From Aminipila terrae (GTDB lineage: Bacteria > Bacillota > Clostridia > Peptostreptococcales > Anaerovoracaceae): 64,000 bases of DNA. The stretch covers positions 3,410,001 through 3,474,000 of the forward strand of contig NZ_CP047591.1 of assembly GCF_010120715.1 (NCBI RefSeq), in the 5' to 3' direction. The notes below the pieces were generated by a model. It saw only the letters and a list, made by a program, of their open reading frames with translations, was not told the DNA's origin and made no database searches. The stretch's first letter is position 1. Every line of letters begins with the position of its first letter. The position numbers and the translations under genes were made by a program. Shown here one piece after another: positions 1 through 8,306 of this stretch.

Positions 1-254
1 TTTCTTAAGATCTGCTCCATATCAAGCCCTGGGCAAAATACTCGTTCACAATACACATTTTCTTCTTTATTTAAAATATGGTATAAAATCTGCATACCTA
101 AATAGGACATGCCTATTTCATAAGTATCCGGAAAAGCAAAACAAAATCTTGTTAAGCCCTCAGTAATTTCCTTTTTAACAGAATTAAGCTCCCCTCCAAT
201 ATATCTGGCTGGCTTTTCAACTCTTTTAAGTATGTTGTCTAAATTTAAGTTCAT
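1..254 (-). CDS. B12-binding-domain radical SAM protein, N-terminal part (TIGR03960-like)
   Basis: This gene starts at the ATG at 254 and runs off the left edge, so only about 84 residues are visible. The visible part contains VEKPARYIGGELNS, FAFPDTYEIGMSYLG and CERVFCPGLDME. This is the characteristic N-terminus of the TIGR03960-type radical SAM proteins, whose B12-binding-like domain precedes the radical SAM core. In Clostridia this family usually sits near rplU/rpmA/obg, which fits the location. The exact reaction is unknown to me. The radical SAM cysteines lie outside the window and cannot be checked. Confidence 0.8.
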   Translation of the reverse strand, partial: MNLNLDNILKRVEKPARYIGGELNSVKKEITEGLTRFCFAFPDTYEIGMSYLGMQILYHILNKEENVYCERVFCPGLDMEQILR

Positions 255-263
255 TAAATTTTT

Positions 264-796
264 TTACCTTTCTTTTTTCATTAATTCGTCTATGGTAACA
301 CCTAACCTGTCCTCTATCTTTGATAACAGTATTTCTGTTTCTGCCTGTTTTTTCTTAATCCTTATTACTGCATCTGGACGGTCTTTCACTTTATCTATAA
401 TATATGCCATGCGTTCGGATAAACCTACGTACTGATCTTCTTTTACCACTCGATCTCCAAAGCATACCATATCAACTTCCGTCAAATCCTCAACATCTTT
501 TTTCAGCTCATAGGTCATATGAGCATGTATAATTTCTGCCTCCTCATCATAGCCTAACGAATGGGCTATTTGTGCACCTTTTTCTTCGTGATGTTCCTGA
601 GTCCGGGCTATGTCATGAATTAAAGCTGCCCCCTGATTAATTCTATATCCAGGTGACTGCCCTTTTCATTTAATGCCGCTGCCAGTCTGACAGCAGCATC
701 TGCTACCGCCTCACAATGTCTGATTACATGGGGGGGCGTATCATATTTCTTCAGTAATTCTGAACATTCTTCAACCGTTAAATATTTATGTGACAT
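264..796 (-). CDS. HD-domain metal-dependent phosphohydrolase (frameshifted)
   Basis: Reading from the ATG at 796, the frame gives MSHKYLTVEECSELLKKY and then breaks in a C5 run (629-633, G5 on the coding strand). Adding one base there restores GAALIHDIARTQEHHEEKGAQ and joins the C-terminal part that ends at 264, for about 177 residues. The HD signature is visible (VIRHCEAVA, then LIHDIAR, then EIIHAHM), the arrangement of small HD-superfamily phosphohydrolases that act on nucleotides or phosphoesters. The substrate is unknown. The break is probably a base-calling error, because the restored protein is continuous. The gene stops 9 nt before the radical SAM gene and is likely co-transcribed with it. 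Confidence 0.75.
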
Positions 797-854
797 AAAA
801 CAACCGAACCTTTCAGTAATGATATATTTACCGCAACATTTTTCTAAATATTTA

Positions 855-1112
855 TTATATCACATTTTTCCTGTAATTAGCCATAGTTTCCTCCGTATAC
901 TCTATGGCATTTTTAGTTTTGGCCTTTAATTCTCTGACATTATTAATGGTATTAATGCAGGTCTTTTTTACATCAGAGACTGTATAATCTTTACAAATAG
1001 CCATTTCACATTTATTTGTAATGCCTGCAATAGTTTTGTTGTCAGAAGCCTGACATAACGTAAAAATAAAGCCAATTAAAATGCAGATAATGATCTGTTT
1101 TACTATTCCCAT
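855..1112 (-). CDS. small exported or membrane-anchored protein
   Basis: 85 residues with a hydrophobic N-terminal segment (IIICILIGFIFTLCQA, about residues 7-22) that could be a signal peptide or anchor, followed by a polar region with three further cysteines. The lipobox is not convincing (FTLC). A strong ribosome binding site (AAGGAGG) lies 7-8 nt before the ATG. I do not recognise the family. It lies between obgE and the HD-domain gene on the same strand. Confidence 0.6.
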   Translation of the reverse strand: MGIVKQIIICILIGFIFTLCQASDNKTIAGITNKCEMAICKDYTVSDVKKTCINTINNVRELKAKTKNAIEYTEETMANYRKNVI

Positions 1113-1179
1113 ATTTTTGTCCTCCTTATATTTTATTAATACGTGGAAGACCTTTAAATAATGCTATTATTAGCAAATT

Positions 1180-1208
1180 AACAGGCAGTCCTTGCAGAAC
1201 TGCCTGTT
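1180..1208 (-). terminator. hairpin after obgE
   Basis: Arms AACAGGCAGT (1180-1189) and ACTGCCTGTT (1199-1208) form a perfect 10-bp stem with a 9-nt loop just past the obgE stop. The following stretch is AT-rich, but the U-tract is weak. Confidence 0.6.
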
Positions 1209-1214
1209 AATTAA

Positions 1215-2510
1215 TTAATACTCTTCAAAATATTCAAATTCATAATTAAATATTCTTATGGTATCGCCTTCTTCAAGGCCCATTTTCTTTAACTCATCTA
1301 AAGCGCCCTTCTTTTCAATATATTTATATAAATATCGTAAAGAGCCGCTGTCATTAAAGTTTGTTGAATCAAAAATCTTTCTAAGCTGCTTTCCAGAAAT
1401 CTCATATGTGCCATCATCAGCAATGGAAGTATACACTTCCTTAAAGTCTTCTTCCATATCATCTCTTTCAAAGTCAAAGAATTCGTATTCTTCTTCTTCT
1501 GACTTTTCTAACGCAAGCTTGTCTAACATTGCTGCTGCTTCTGCCAGTAGTTCATGAATACCTACATTAATAGGGGCAGAAACCGGAAATACTTTTATTC
1601 CCTTAGCTTCCACATACTCCTTAAATTTAAGGTATTCTGGATCATTTTCTTCAACCATATCCATTTTGTTTGCAGCAACAATCTGAGGTTTTGAGGAAAG
1701 CTTCTCATTATATAATTTGAGCTCATTATTAATTTTATCAAAATCCTCTATAGGGTCTCTGCCTTCAGAGCCTGATACATCTACTACATGAATAAGAACC
1801 TTGGTTCTTTCTATATGTTTCAGAAATTCATGACCTAACCCTGCGCCCTGATGTGCACCTTCAATAATTCCCGCAATATCTGCCATTACAAATCCATCTC
1901 CGAAGATGGAAACTACCCCCAGATTTGGTGTTATAGTTGTAAAATGATAATTAGCAATCTTTGGATTTGAATTGGTAGATACAGATAATATAGTAGACTT
2001 ACCTACATTAGGAAATCCAATCAATCCTACATCCGCTATCAGTTTAAGTTCAAGAACTACATTTCTTTCCTTTGCAAATCCACCTGATTCTGCGAAATTC
2101 GGAGCCTGGCGCACTGAATTTTTAAAATTCACATTTCCCTTACCGCCTTTTCCACCTTTCGCAGCTACAAAGTTATCTCCTGCCTTTACAAGATCCTTCA
2201 TAACAAATCCAGTTTCTTCATCTATTACTACAGTTCCCGGCGGTACTTTGATAATAAGGTCCTCACCCATTTTACCGAACCTTTTTTTCTTCATACCGTC
2301 CTGTCCATTTTCAGCTTCATATTTTCTTTTATATCTAAAATCCATAAGAGTTCTAAGACTTGCATCGGCCATAAATATAACGTCTCCGCCTTTACCGCCG
2401 TCACCACCATCTGGGCCGCCTTCCGGAACGAATGGTTCTCTTCTGAAAGTTACTGCACCATTCCCTCCTTTACCTGATTTAATTGTTATTCTGGCTCTAT
2501 CAACGAACAT
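1215..2510 (-). CDS. obgE: GTPase Obg (ribosome assembly / stress GTPase)
   Basis: 431 residues. The N-terminal glycine-rich Obg fold (about 1-158, with GGPDGGDGGKGGD) is followed by the G domain with the P-loop GFPNVGKS (165-172), the DIAG switch II and NKMD. The C-terminal OCT domain ends in DTIRIFNYEFEYFEEY. Obg binds the large ribosomal subunit and is essential in most bacteria; in spore formers it also influences sporulation entry. It follows rplU and rpmA in the usual order, behind a hairpin at 2567-2590. The long antisense frame over it is a shadow. Length and domains are typical. Confidence 0.97.
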   Translation of the reverse strand: MFVDRARITIKSGKGGNGAVTFRREPFVPEGGPDGGDGGKGGDVIFMADASLRTLMDFRYKRKYEAENGQDGMKKKRFGKMGEDLIIKVPPGTVVIDEETGFVMKDLVKAGDNFVAAKGGKGGKGNVNFKNSVRQAPNFAESGGFAKERNVVLELKLIADVGLIGFPNVGKSTILSVSTNSNPKIANYHFTTITPNLGVVSIFGDGFVMADIAGIIEGAHQGAGLGHEFLKHIERTKVLIHVVDVSGSEGRDPIEDFDKINNELKLYNEKLSSKPQIVAANKMDMVEENDPEYLKFKEYVEAKGIKVFPVSAPINVGIHELLAEAAAMLDKLALEKSEEEEYEFFDFERDDMEEDFKEVYTSIADDGTYEISGKQLRKIFDSTNFNDSGSLRYLYKYIEKKGALDELKKMGLEEGDTIRIFNYEFEYFEEY

Positions 2511-2566
2511 ACCTGAGCCTCTCCTTCCTATACAGAAAATCCTGTTTACTCTCGTAAATTATTTTA

Positions 2567-2590
2567 AAAGCCCCTATAAATAGGGGCTTT
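2567..2590 (-). terminator. hairpin between rpmA and obgE
   Basis: AAAGCCCCTA and TAGGGGCTTT form a perfect 10-bp stem with the tetraloop TAAA, followed on the minus strand by AAAATAATTT. It may be a partial terminator that lowers obgE transcription relative to the ribosomal protein genes. Confidence 0.65.
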
Positions 2591-2599
2591 AGAATCAAT

Positions 2600-2860
2600 T
2601 TAAGCTTCTTTAGGATAAACGCTTACTTGCTTTCTTGTTTTGTCATATCTTTCGAACTTTACAGCTCCATCAATCTTAGCAAATAAAGTATCGTCTCCGC
2701 CAATGCCTACATTATTTCCAGGGTGAAACTTAGTTCCTCTCTGTCTAACCAGGATGCTGCCAGCACTTACATACTGACCGTCGCCTCTCTTAACGCCTAA
2801 ACGTTTCGACTCACTGTCACGACCGTTCTTGGAGCTACCTACTCCCTTCTTACTTGCCAT
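2600..2860 (-). CDS. rpmA: 50S ribosomal protein L27 (no cleavable N-terminal extension)
   Basis: 86 residues starting MASKKGVGSSKNGRDSESKR, the mature-type L27 N-terminus that reaches the peptidyl transferase centre. Many Firmicutes make L27 with a short extension ending in LQLFAHKKG, which the Prp protease removes; the prp gene normally lies between rplU and rpmA. Here the extension is absent and only 82 bp separate rpmA from rplU, leaving no room for prp. The start is the ATG at 2860 behind an AGGAGG site. Confidence 0.97.
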   Translation of the reverse strand: MASKKGVGSSKNGRDSESKRLGVKRGDGQYVSAGSILVRQRGTKFHPGNNVGIGGDDTLFAKIDGAVKFERYDKTRKQVSVYPKEA

Positions 2861-2942
2861 AGACTACACCTCCTTTTTTCCTGTGTTGTCTTGCTAATTT
2901 CTTAGCTATTATGATAAGCTAACCTACCAATGATTGTAAAAA

Positions 2943-3305
2943 TTATTCTGCTGCTTCTTCAGCTTCAGCTGCAGCTTTAGTTTTTCTAGCTTTTCTAGCA
3001 GAAACCTTTTCGATCTTAATCATTGTATAAGGCTGTCTGTGTCCCTGCTTCTTTCTGTAGTCTTTCTTTGACTTGTACTTGAAGATGATAACCTTCTGAC
3101 CTTTGCCATGTTCAACTACAGTTCCAGCTACATTACAGCTTTCAACGTAAGGAGCTCCAACCTTGATTGTTTCTCCATCGCTTAATAAAAGTACTTTATC
3201 GAAAGTAATCTTTTCGCCAGCTTCAATATCTAACTTTTCAACTGTGATTACGTCACCTTCCTGTACTCTGTACTGTTTTCCGCCTGTTTCAATTACTGCG
3301 TACAT
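2943..3305 (-). CDS. rplU: 50S ribosomal protein L21
   Basis: 120 residues with the L21 start MYAVIETGGKQYRVQEGD and the conserved KVIIFKYKSKKDYRKKQGHR motif that contacts 23S rRNA. An acidic, alanine-rich tail (AAAEAEEAAE) makes it slightly longer than the usual 103 residues. It is the first gene of the rplU-rpmA-obgE cluster and is preceded by its own promoter and a structured leader. Confidence 0.97.
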   Translation of the reverse strand: MYAVIETGGKQYRVQEGDVITVEKLDIEAGEKITFDKVLLLSDGETIKVGAPYVESCNVAGTVVEHGKGQKVIIFKYKSKKDYRKKQGHRQPYTMIKIEKVSARKARKTKAAAEAEEAAE

Positions 3306-3400
3306 ATTGTCTCTTACCTCCTCTATCCAGTCTCGCCATCCAAAGGTAGCAACTTAAAAGCTGCTTTTACAAAAACCCATTCTGAGCGGCTTACAATAAA
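3306..3400 (-). ncRNA. rplU leader (L21-leader-like structured 5' UTR)
   Basis: The roughly 95-nt untranslated leader contains GTAAAAGCAGCTTTTAAGTT, which can form short stems, and CTTTGGATGGCGAGACTGG just upstream of the GAGGAGGTAAGAG ribosome binding site. Firmicutes rplU is commonly preceded by the autoregulatory L21 leader, and position and motifs fit it. I could not fold it against the covariance model, so the family assignment is inference. Confidence 0.6.
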
Positions 3401-3402
3401 GT

Positions 3403-3431
3403 ATAATATCATATTGGACATACAGTGTCAA
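3403..3431 (-). promoter_or_regulatory. rplU promoter
   Basis: On the minus strand, TTGACA (3426-3431) and TATTAT (3403-3408) are separated by exactly 17 bp. This sigma-A promoter reads into the rplU leader. Confidence 0.8.
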
Positions 3432-3459
3432 ACGTTTTTTATGTAAACTATCAATTATT

Positions 3460-4548
3460 TTACTGTTCGATAACCACGCCGTCCTCGTCTACTAACAGAC
3501 CGTCTTCCTTCTTTTCTTCCTCTGTTTTAGGCTTCATATTTTCTTTTAATAAGAATTCAACTTTATTTAAAATCTCCGGATTTTCCATCAGATATCTCTT
3601 AACATTTTCTCTTCCCTGTCCAATTCGGTTTCCATCGAAACTATACCAGGATCCGGCTTTTTCTACAATCTTAGCTTCAACAGCACAATCCAGTACATCA
3701 CCTTCTTTAGAAATTCCAGTTCCATACATGATATCAAACTCAGCCTGTTTAAATGGAGGGGCAACTTTATTCTTCACTATTTTTACTCTTGTTCTGTTTC
3801 CCAGAACCTCATCACCCACTTTAATGCTTTCAATTTTTCTCACATCAAAACGCATGGTTGAATAGAATTTAAGAGCACGACCTCCTGTTGTAGTCTCAGG
3901 GTTTCCGAACATAACCCCCACTTTTTCACGCAGCTGATTTATAAAAATCACTGCAGTATTTGATTTGTTAATACTGCCAGTCAGCTTTCTAAGGGCCTGG
4001 GACATAAGTCTCGCCTGAAGTCCTACGTGGCTGTCTCCCATTTCTCCCTGGATTTCTGCTCTTGGAACCAATGCAGCTACAGAGTCTACTACTACAATAT
4101 CCAGCGCACCACTACGAACCAGCATTTCACAGATTTCCAGTGCCTGTTCCCCTGTATCAGGCTGGGATACCAGCAGCTCATCTACATCTACCCCCAGATT
4201 TCTTGCATATTCAGGGTCAAGGGCATGCTCTGCATCAATAAATGCAGCTTTGCCTCCTGCCTTCTGCGCTTCTGCGATTACATGAAGGGTAAGGGTCGTT
4301 TTACCTGAAGATTCAGGTCCATAAATTTCAATTATTCTTCCTCTTGGAATGCCTCCTATACCACTAGCAATATCAAGGCTTACTGAACCTGTGGAAATAG
4401 CTTCAATATTTAATCTGGCCGTATCATCTCCCAGTTTCATGATTGCTCCCTGTCCAAACTGCTTTTGGATCTGAGCCATAGCTTCTTTAAGAGCTTTGTC
4501 CTTTTCATTTTTATTTATATTAATATTGACTTCCTTATTAGCTGCCAT
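3460..4548 (-). CDS. recA: recombinase RecA
   Basis: 362 residues. Walker A GPESSGKTT (about 77-85), Walker B LDIVVVDSVAAL, the MAW region and loop L2 (NQLREKVGVMFGNPETTTGG) are all present. RecA polymerises on single-stranded DNA, promotes strand exchange and stimulates LexA self-cleavage. There is no intein. The start is the ATG at 4548, with AGGAGG about 8 nt upstream. The gene has its own promoter with a LexA box, so it is SOS-inducible, and prophage induction may respond to it. Confidence 0.98.
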   Translation of the reverse strand: MAANKEVNININKNEKDKALKEAMAQIQKQFGQGAIMKLGDDTARLNIEAISTGSVSLDIASGIGGIPRGRIIEIYGPESSGKTTLTLHVIAEAQKAGGKAAFIDAEHALDPEYARNLGVDVDELLVSQPDTGEQALEICEMLVRSGALDIVVVDSVAALVPRAEIQGEMGDSHVGLQARLMSQALRKLTGSINKSNTAVIFINQLREKVGVMFGNPETTTGGRALKFYSTMRFDVRKIESIKVGDEVLGNRTRVKIVKNKVAPPFKQAEFDIMYGTGISKEGDVLDCAVEAKIVEKAGSWYSFDGNRIGQGRENVKRYLMENPEILNKVEFLLKENMKPKTEEEKKEDGLLVDEDGVVIEQ

Positions 4549-4570
4549 TTGTTTTCCTCCTAACCGTAGT

Positions 4571-4582
4571 GAACATTTGTTC
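4571..4582 (-). promoter_or_regulatory. LexA (SOS) box of recA
   Basis: GAACAAATGTTC on the minus strand matches the Gram-positive LexA consensus CGAAC-N4-GTTCG in both half-sites. It lies 7 bp downstream of the -10 element, where repressor would block transcription initiation. Confidence 0.85.
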
Positions 4583-4589
4583 TTTACTA

Positions 4590-4618
4590 ATAATACCTTA
4601 CCAAAAGAATTTGGTCAA
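4590..4618 (-). promoter_or_regulatory. recA promoter
   Basis: TTGACC (4613-4618), a 17-bp spacer and TATTAT (4590-4595) on the minus strand lie immediately upstream of the LexA box. Confidence 0.75.
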
Positions 4619-4728
4619 TAGTTTTTTGACTTTCTTTAGAAAATAAAGAAATGGAATTTATTGGATATTATTATATTAATATACATTATTTTCCAAGTCA
4701 AGTTATTTATGAACAATTGAAGTAAAAA

Positions 4729-5234
4729 TTATTGGATAAGTTCTCTAATCATATCAAACATGTTCAATACTGACGTGGTTCTGTTTGATTTTCTGTCCCC
4801 CTGCAGTCTTAGTTCTCTGCACAGTTTTTTATTGTCAAATACCGCGCAGACATATACCAGTCCCACAGGCTTTTCTAATGATCCCCACCTGGCCCGGCCA
4901 CACCTGTAACTGATACACCTATTCTTGTGTTGGCTTTTCTTTTTATTCCTTCGGCCATTTCCACTGCGGTTTGTTCACTGACAGCACCATATTTATCCAG
5001 AGTCTGGCTTTTCACACCCAGTTCTTCTATTTTCGCTTTATTACTATAGGTTACAATACCCCTGTCAAAAACTGCAGATATACCAGGTATGTCTGTCAAT
5101 GTCTGGGCAAACATTCCTCCTGTACAGGATTCAGCACAGGCAACAGAAATGTTATAATCCATTAGCATTTTCCCTACTGTATAGGGCAGACTTACATCAA
5201 ATTCAACACTTTCCTTTTCTGTTTTTTCATTCAT
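4729..5234 (-). CDS. pncC: CinA C-terminal-domain nicotinamide-nucleotide amidase (frameshifted)
   Basis: The protein has the CinA-C/PncC motifs VACAESCTGGMFAQ, GIVTYSNKAK and SVTGVAGPGG. The frame then breaks at a C4 run (4883-4886). One extra base restores GSLEKPVGLVYV and continues to a stop at 4729, giving about 168 residues. This family deamidates NMN in pyridine-nucleotide salvage. Only the C-terminal domain is present, with no N-terminal COG1058 domain, as in many standalone enzymes. It lies between pgsA and recA, the usual cinA position. The break sits in the active-site GPGG loop and is more likely an error than a real mutation. Confidence 0.85.
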
Positions 5235-5269
5235 TTTAAAAATCCTTCTTTCTTTTTATTAAAACAAAA

Positions 5270-5303
5270 GGACTGTCTTAAAAAATAAAATTTAAAACAG
5301 TCC
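5270..5303 (-). terminator. hairpin between pgsA and pncC
   Basis: The GGACTGT and ACAGTCC arms extend with AT pairs into the loop. The minus strand continues TTTTGTTTT, so it reads as a terminator after pgsA. Confidence 0.55.
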
Positions 5304-5316
5304 CATCCACCGTATA

Positions 5317-5856
5317 TTACATAGAAAATACAGTTTTATTCTTCACGATATATTCAATACCAGAATAAATGGTCATTATTAGTGATGCCCATAAGAATCC
5401 CTCCGCCAGCATAGTAATAACAGGCATTACTGAAGTTAATTCCTGCACATTTACCAGAAGCAGAAGAGGCACCGCAATCATCTGAAGTACGGTCTTTATT
5501 TTGCCGCTCATACCAGCAGCTATAACAATACCTTCCGATGCAGCTACTGTTCTCATACCAGCAATGGCAAATTCTCTTGCAAGAATAATTATAAGCATCC
5601 ATCCCGGAACAAGGCCATTGTCTACCATTAAGCAAAATGCTGAATAGACTAAAATCTTATCCGCCAGAGGATCCATTATTTTGCCAAAATTAGTTACAAG
5701 GTTATACTTTCTGGCAATCTTTCCATCCAACATGTCTGTCAGAGATGCTGCAATAAAAAGAACGAAAGCAATCAGGTTATATCCCAGCATATATAATACT
5801 ACAAAAAACGGAACAGCAATAATCCTTCCTACGGTCAGCTTGTTTGGTAAATTCAT
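5317..5856 (-). CDS. pgsA: CDP-diacylglycerol-glycerol-3-phosphate 3-phosphatidyltransferase
   Basis: 179 residues, a multi-pass membrane protein. The CDP-alcohol phosphotransferase signature DG-x2-AR-x8-G-x3-D-x3-D is visible in MLDGKIARKYNLVTNFGKIM followed by DPLADK. It makes phosphatidylglycerolphosphate, the precursor of anionic phospholipids. The start is only 2 nt past the rimO stop, so the two are translationally coupled. Confidence 0.95.
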   Translation of the reverse strand: MNLPNKLTVGRIIAVPFFVVLYMLGYNLIAFVLFIAASLTDMLDGKIARKYNLVTNFGKIMDPLADKILVYSAFCLMVDNGLVPGWMLIIILAREFAIAGMRTVAASEGIVIAAGMSGKIKTVLQMIAVPLLLLVNVQELTSVMPVITMLAEGFLWASLIMTIYSGIEYIVKNKTVFSM

Positions 5857-5858
5857 CT

Positions 5859-7208
5859 CTATACCTCCACTCCTACTAAATCATAATCAAATGCATCGGT
5901 TATTCGAACCATTACCATGTCCCCCGGTTTCAAAACTTTATCAGAATTGAATATCACGGAATTATCAATTTCCGGAGCATCGTACTGGGTTCTTCCTACA
6001 TAAGCACCTTCCTCATCCTGTTCCTCCACAAGAACCTGTAAAACCTGTCCGATTCTTTGCTGATTGGAAGCAAGAGAGATTTCCAGCTGAAGCCTCATAA
6101 TGGAGTCCTTACGCTTTTCTTTTACATCAGAACGCACCTGTCCTTTCATATCTGCTGCAGGAGTGCCTTCTTCTTTGGAATAAGCAAATACTCCAAGCCG
6201 TTCAAACTTAGTAGTTTCTACAAAATCATACAACTCATCAAATTCTTCCCTGGTCTCTCCCGGAAACCCCGTTATTAAAGTTGTCCGTATGGTTATATCT
6301 GGCATGGCTTGCCTTAATTTGTGAATTTTGTTCATAATACTTTCGTGAGTTGAACGCCTGTTCATCAGTTTCAGAATCTTATCACTACTGTGCTGGATAG
6401 GAATGTCAATATAATGGCAGACTTTCTTTTCACTGGCCATAACCTCAATCAGTTCATCGGTAATCCTGTCTTCATAACAGTACATAAGCCGAATCCACTG
6501 CAATTTATCAATTCTGCAAAGCTTCTTAACAAGTTGTGCGAGTCTGAATTCACCGTATAAATCACATCCGTAAGCGGTAACATCCTGAGCAATCAGAATC
6601 AGTTCCCTGCATCCATTTTCAGCCAGCATTTCTGCCTCTTGCAAAATATCTTCTTCTTTACGGCTTCTGTAGTGTCCACGAATATGGGGAATAATACAGT
6701 ACGCACAAATATTATCACAGCCTTCTGCAATTTTAATTGTGGCCGTATATGGATTTTCGTTAAGCTTTCTGTTCGTTGTCTCCTGAAACTGCTGATTACA
6801 GTCATATATATATATTTCCCTGTCAGTCTGGTGCTTCTCCAGAATTTCAGGGAGTTCATGATATTCATTTACTCCAATAAATATATCTACTTCAGGCATT
6901 TCTTTAAACAGGTCATCCCCATAACGCTTTGAAAGGCATCCAGATACAATGAGTAACCGTTTCTTATTTTCATCTTCCTTTAAATCAGCCATTTCAAAGA
7001 TCTTGGCAATGGACTCTTTTTTGGCGTCATTTATAAACCCACAAGTGTTGACAATAATCGCATCACTGTCAACAGGACTATTTACAATACAGTGTCCTTT
7101 TTCTTCCAGTATGCCCGCCGCCATTTCAGAGTCATTGGCATTTTTGGGACAACCCAAAGTGCACAGATAAATGTTATATTTTTTTTGATTTTCTTTTTTA
7201 TTATTCAT
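5859..7208 (-). CDS. rimO: ribosomal protein S12 methylthiotransferase RimO
   Basis: 449 residues: an N-terminal UPF0004 domain (LCTLGCPKNANDSE), a radical SAM core with the C-x3-C-x2-C motif in EGCDNICAYCIIPHIRG, and a C-terminal TRAM domain. It methylthiolates an aspartate of ribosomal protein S12 using two 4Fe-4S clusters. In Clostridia ftsK usually lies directly upstream; here the prophage has been inserted just upstream of the rimO start, so rimO-pgsA probably lost any promoter read-through from ftsK. Confidence 0.95.
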   Translation of the reverse strand: MNNKKENQKKYNIYLCTLGCPKNANDSEMAAGILEEKGHCIVNSPVDSDAIIVNTCGFINDAKKESIAKIFEMADLKEDENKKRLLIVSGCLSKRYGDDLFKEMPEVDIFIGVNEYHELPEILEKHQTDREIYIYDCNQQFQETTNRKLNENPYTATIKIAEGCDNICAYCIIPHIRGHYRSRKEEDILQEAEMLAENGCRELILIAQDVTAYGCDLYGEFRLAQLVKKLCRIDKLQWIRLMYCYEDRITDELIEVMASEKKVCHYIDIPIQHSSDKILKLMNRRSTHESIMNKIHKLRQAMPDITIRTTLITGFPGETREEFDELYDFVETTKFERLGVFAYSKEEGTPAADMKGQVRSDVKEKRKDSIMRLQLEISLASNQQRIGQVLQVLVEEQDEEGAYVGRTQYDAPEIDNSVIFNSDKVLKPGDMVMVRITDAFDYDLVGVEV

Positions 7209-7360
7209 ACTCTACCTCTTAAATTACTTATTACATTTTAACAGTAACAGCTAATAAATCAATATATTTTTTATTAACATATAATTTGATTAGATAATAT
7301 TATTAGGATTTAAGCTATTAATTAAATTATTTTGTTAATTTTAACATAATATATTTTGAA
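7209..7360. other. AT-rich junction, probable left attachment region
   Basis: No gene seen. It holds the rimO ribosome binding site (AGAGGTAGAGT) at the left end and then very AT-rich sequence. By position it should contain one hybrid attachment site of the serine recombinase encoded at the other end of the prophage. Confidence 0.4.
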
Positions 7361-7537
7361 TTATACTAAGTGTTTATTTCTTTCAGTTCGTTTATTTTTT
7401 ATAGCGCAGTAATTGTATGCTAAGCTTGCTATCAATACCCAGTCCATTTTTTCATCTGCATCAGTTATTTTGTAAATGTCTTCTAATACCTTGCTGTCTA
7501 TTGGTTGTTTTAATAAAATGCGTTTAAGATTCTCCAT
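7361..7537 (-). CDS. small hypothetical prophage protein
   Basis: 58 residues starting MENLKRILLKQPIDSK. I chose the ATG at 7537 because GAGG lies about 7 nt upstream; a longer reading to 7573 has no better site. It contains DADEKMDWVLIASLAYNYC and a basic tail. No family recognised. It is the last prophage gene on the left, transcribed towards rimO and divergent from the small HTH gene. Confidence 0.5.
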   Translation of the reverse strand: MENLKRILLKQPIDSKVLEDIYKITDADEKMDWVLIASLAYNYCAIKNKRTERNKHLV

Positions 7538-7739
7538 GCTAATTCCTCTTTCATTAAATATAACTTTCAACATTTTTAAAATAATTACTATAATTTAATT
7601 AATAGCTTTGCTTCATATAGTGCGTATATATCTATTTCTAACTATTTATTTAATTGAATATCAGGCGATGTTGTCTTACTCGATAATACCACAACTTTTC
7701 GACCTAATATATAATGTAGGTTGAATTTGTTGGAAGGGA

Positions 7740-7952
7740 GTGTTTAAGATTTATCTTCGTTGCAGAATAAATGAGATACGGAAAGAGATAGGGATTTCCC
7801 AAGCAGAATTATCAAATAGAACAAATCTGACTGTAGGCCAAATATCTCGCATTGAAAACAATAAGACACTGCCTGGCCTCTATACCCTGTTTACCCTTGC
7901 TGAAGGTTTAAATTGTAAGATAGAAGATATGTATTATAAATATAATAACTAA
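7740..7952 (+). CDS. small XRE-family HTH regulator
   Basis: About 70 residues, almost entirely one Cro/C1 helix-turn-helix: IRKEIGISQAELSNRTNLTV, GQISRIENNKTLPGLYTL, GLNCKIEDMYYKY. The GTG at 7740 abuts the GGAAGGGA site, so initiation may instead use the ATT at 7749 (MIYLRCRINEIRKE), which has normal spacing. It is one of the few plus-strand phage genes and lies beyond the late-operon terminator. Its targets are unknown. Confidence 0.75.
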   Translation: MFKIYLRCRINEIRKEIGISQAELSNRTNLTVGQISRIENNKTLPGLYTLFTLAEGLNCKIEDMYYKYNN

Positions 7953-8023
7953 ATTGTCTAATTTACAATATAAATTAAATAGGGAAATTGTGGAATACTT
8001 ATATACATACAAAAAATCAATAA

Positions 8024-8052
8024 AAAGCCACCTATTTTAATTAGGTGGCTTT
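8024..8052. terminator. bidirectional terminator at the end of the late operon
   Basis: AAAGCCACCTA and TAGGTGGCTTT pair perfectly over 11 bp with a 7-nt loop and flanking A/T tracts. It closes the phage late operon (minus) and the small HTH gene (plus). Confidence 0.85.
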
Positions 8053-8057
8053 ATCTA

Positions 8058-8306
8058 TTAATTGGGCCTATTATATGTAAGTGCTCTTAGGCTGTCATTT
8101 GCCCCTTCAGTAGTGGGATCAACCAGCACCCCTAAAGTCCCTAACAAATTAATCACAATTCCTGCCCCTTGCATGAATTGATTTTCTGAAATTGGTACTG
8201 TAATACCAAATATGCTTAATAGCTGATACACAAAAGCTACTATGCAAGCTATTAATGCCGTTAGTGTCGTTTTATTCTTTAACCTTAATTTCCAATTTAT
8301 TTTCAT
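8058..8306 (-). CDS. phage holin (phi LC3 type)
   Basis: 82 residues. MKINWKLRLKNKTTLTALIA with two hydrophobic stretches (LTALIACIVAFVYQLLSIFG and AGIVINLLGTLGVLVDPTTEG) is the class II holin pattern of Gram-positive phages; DPTTEG(A/V)xDS and RAL are family motifs. It would permeabilise the membrane at the end of infection so the amidase can reach the wall. It overlaps the upstream gene by 4 nt and ends the late operon. Confidence 0.9.
   Translation of the reverse strand: MKINWKLRLKNKTTLTALIACIVAFVYQLLSIFGITVPISENQFMQGAGIVINLLGTLGVLVDPTTEGANDSLRALTYNRPN

Noticed and set aside
1972..2583. 203-codon plus-strand open frame opposite obgE.
   Set aside because: It is the antisense shadow of a conserved gene, has no ribosome binding site and encodes a low-complexity Ser/Pro-rich sequence.
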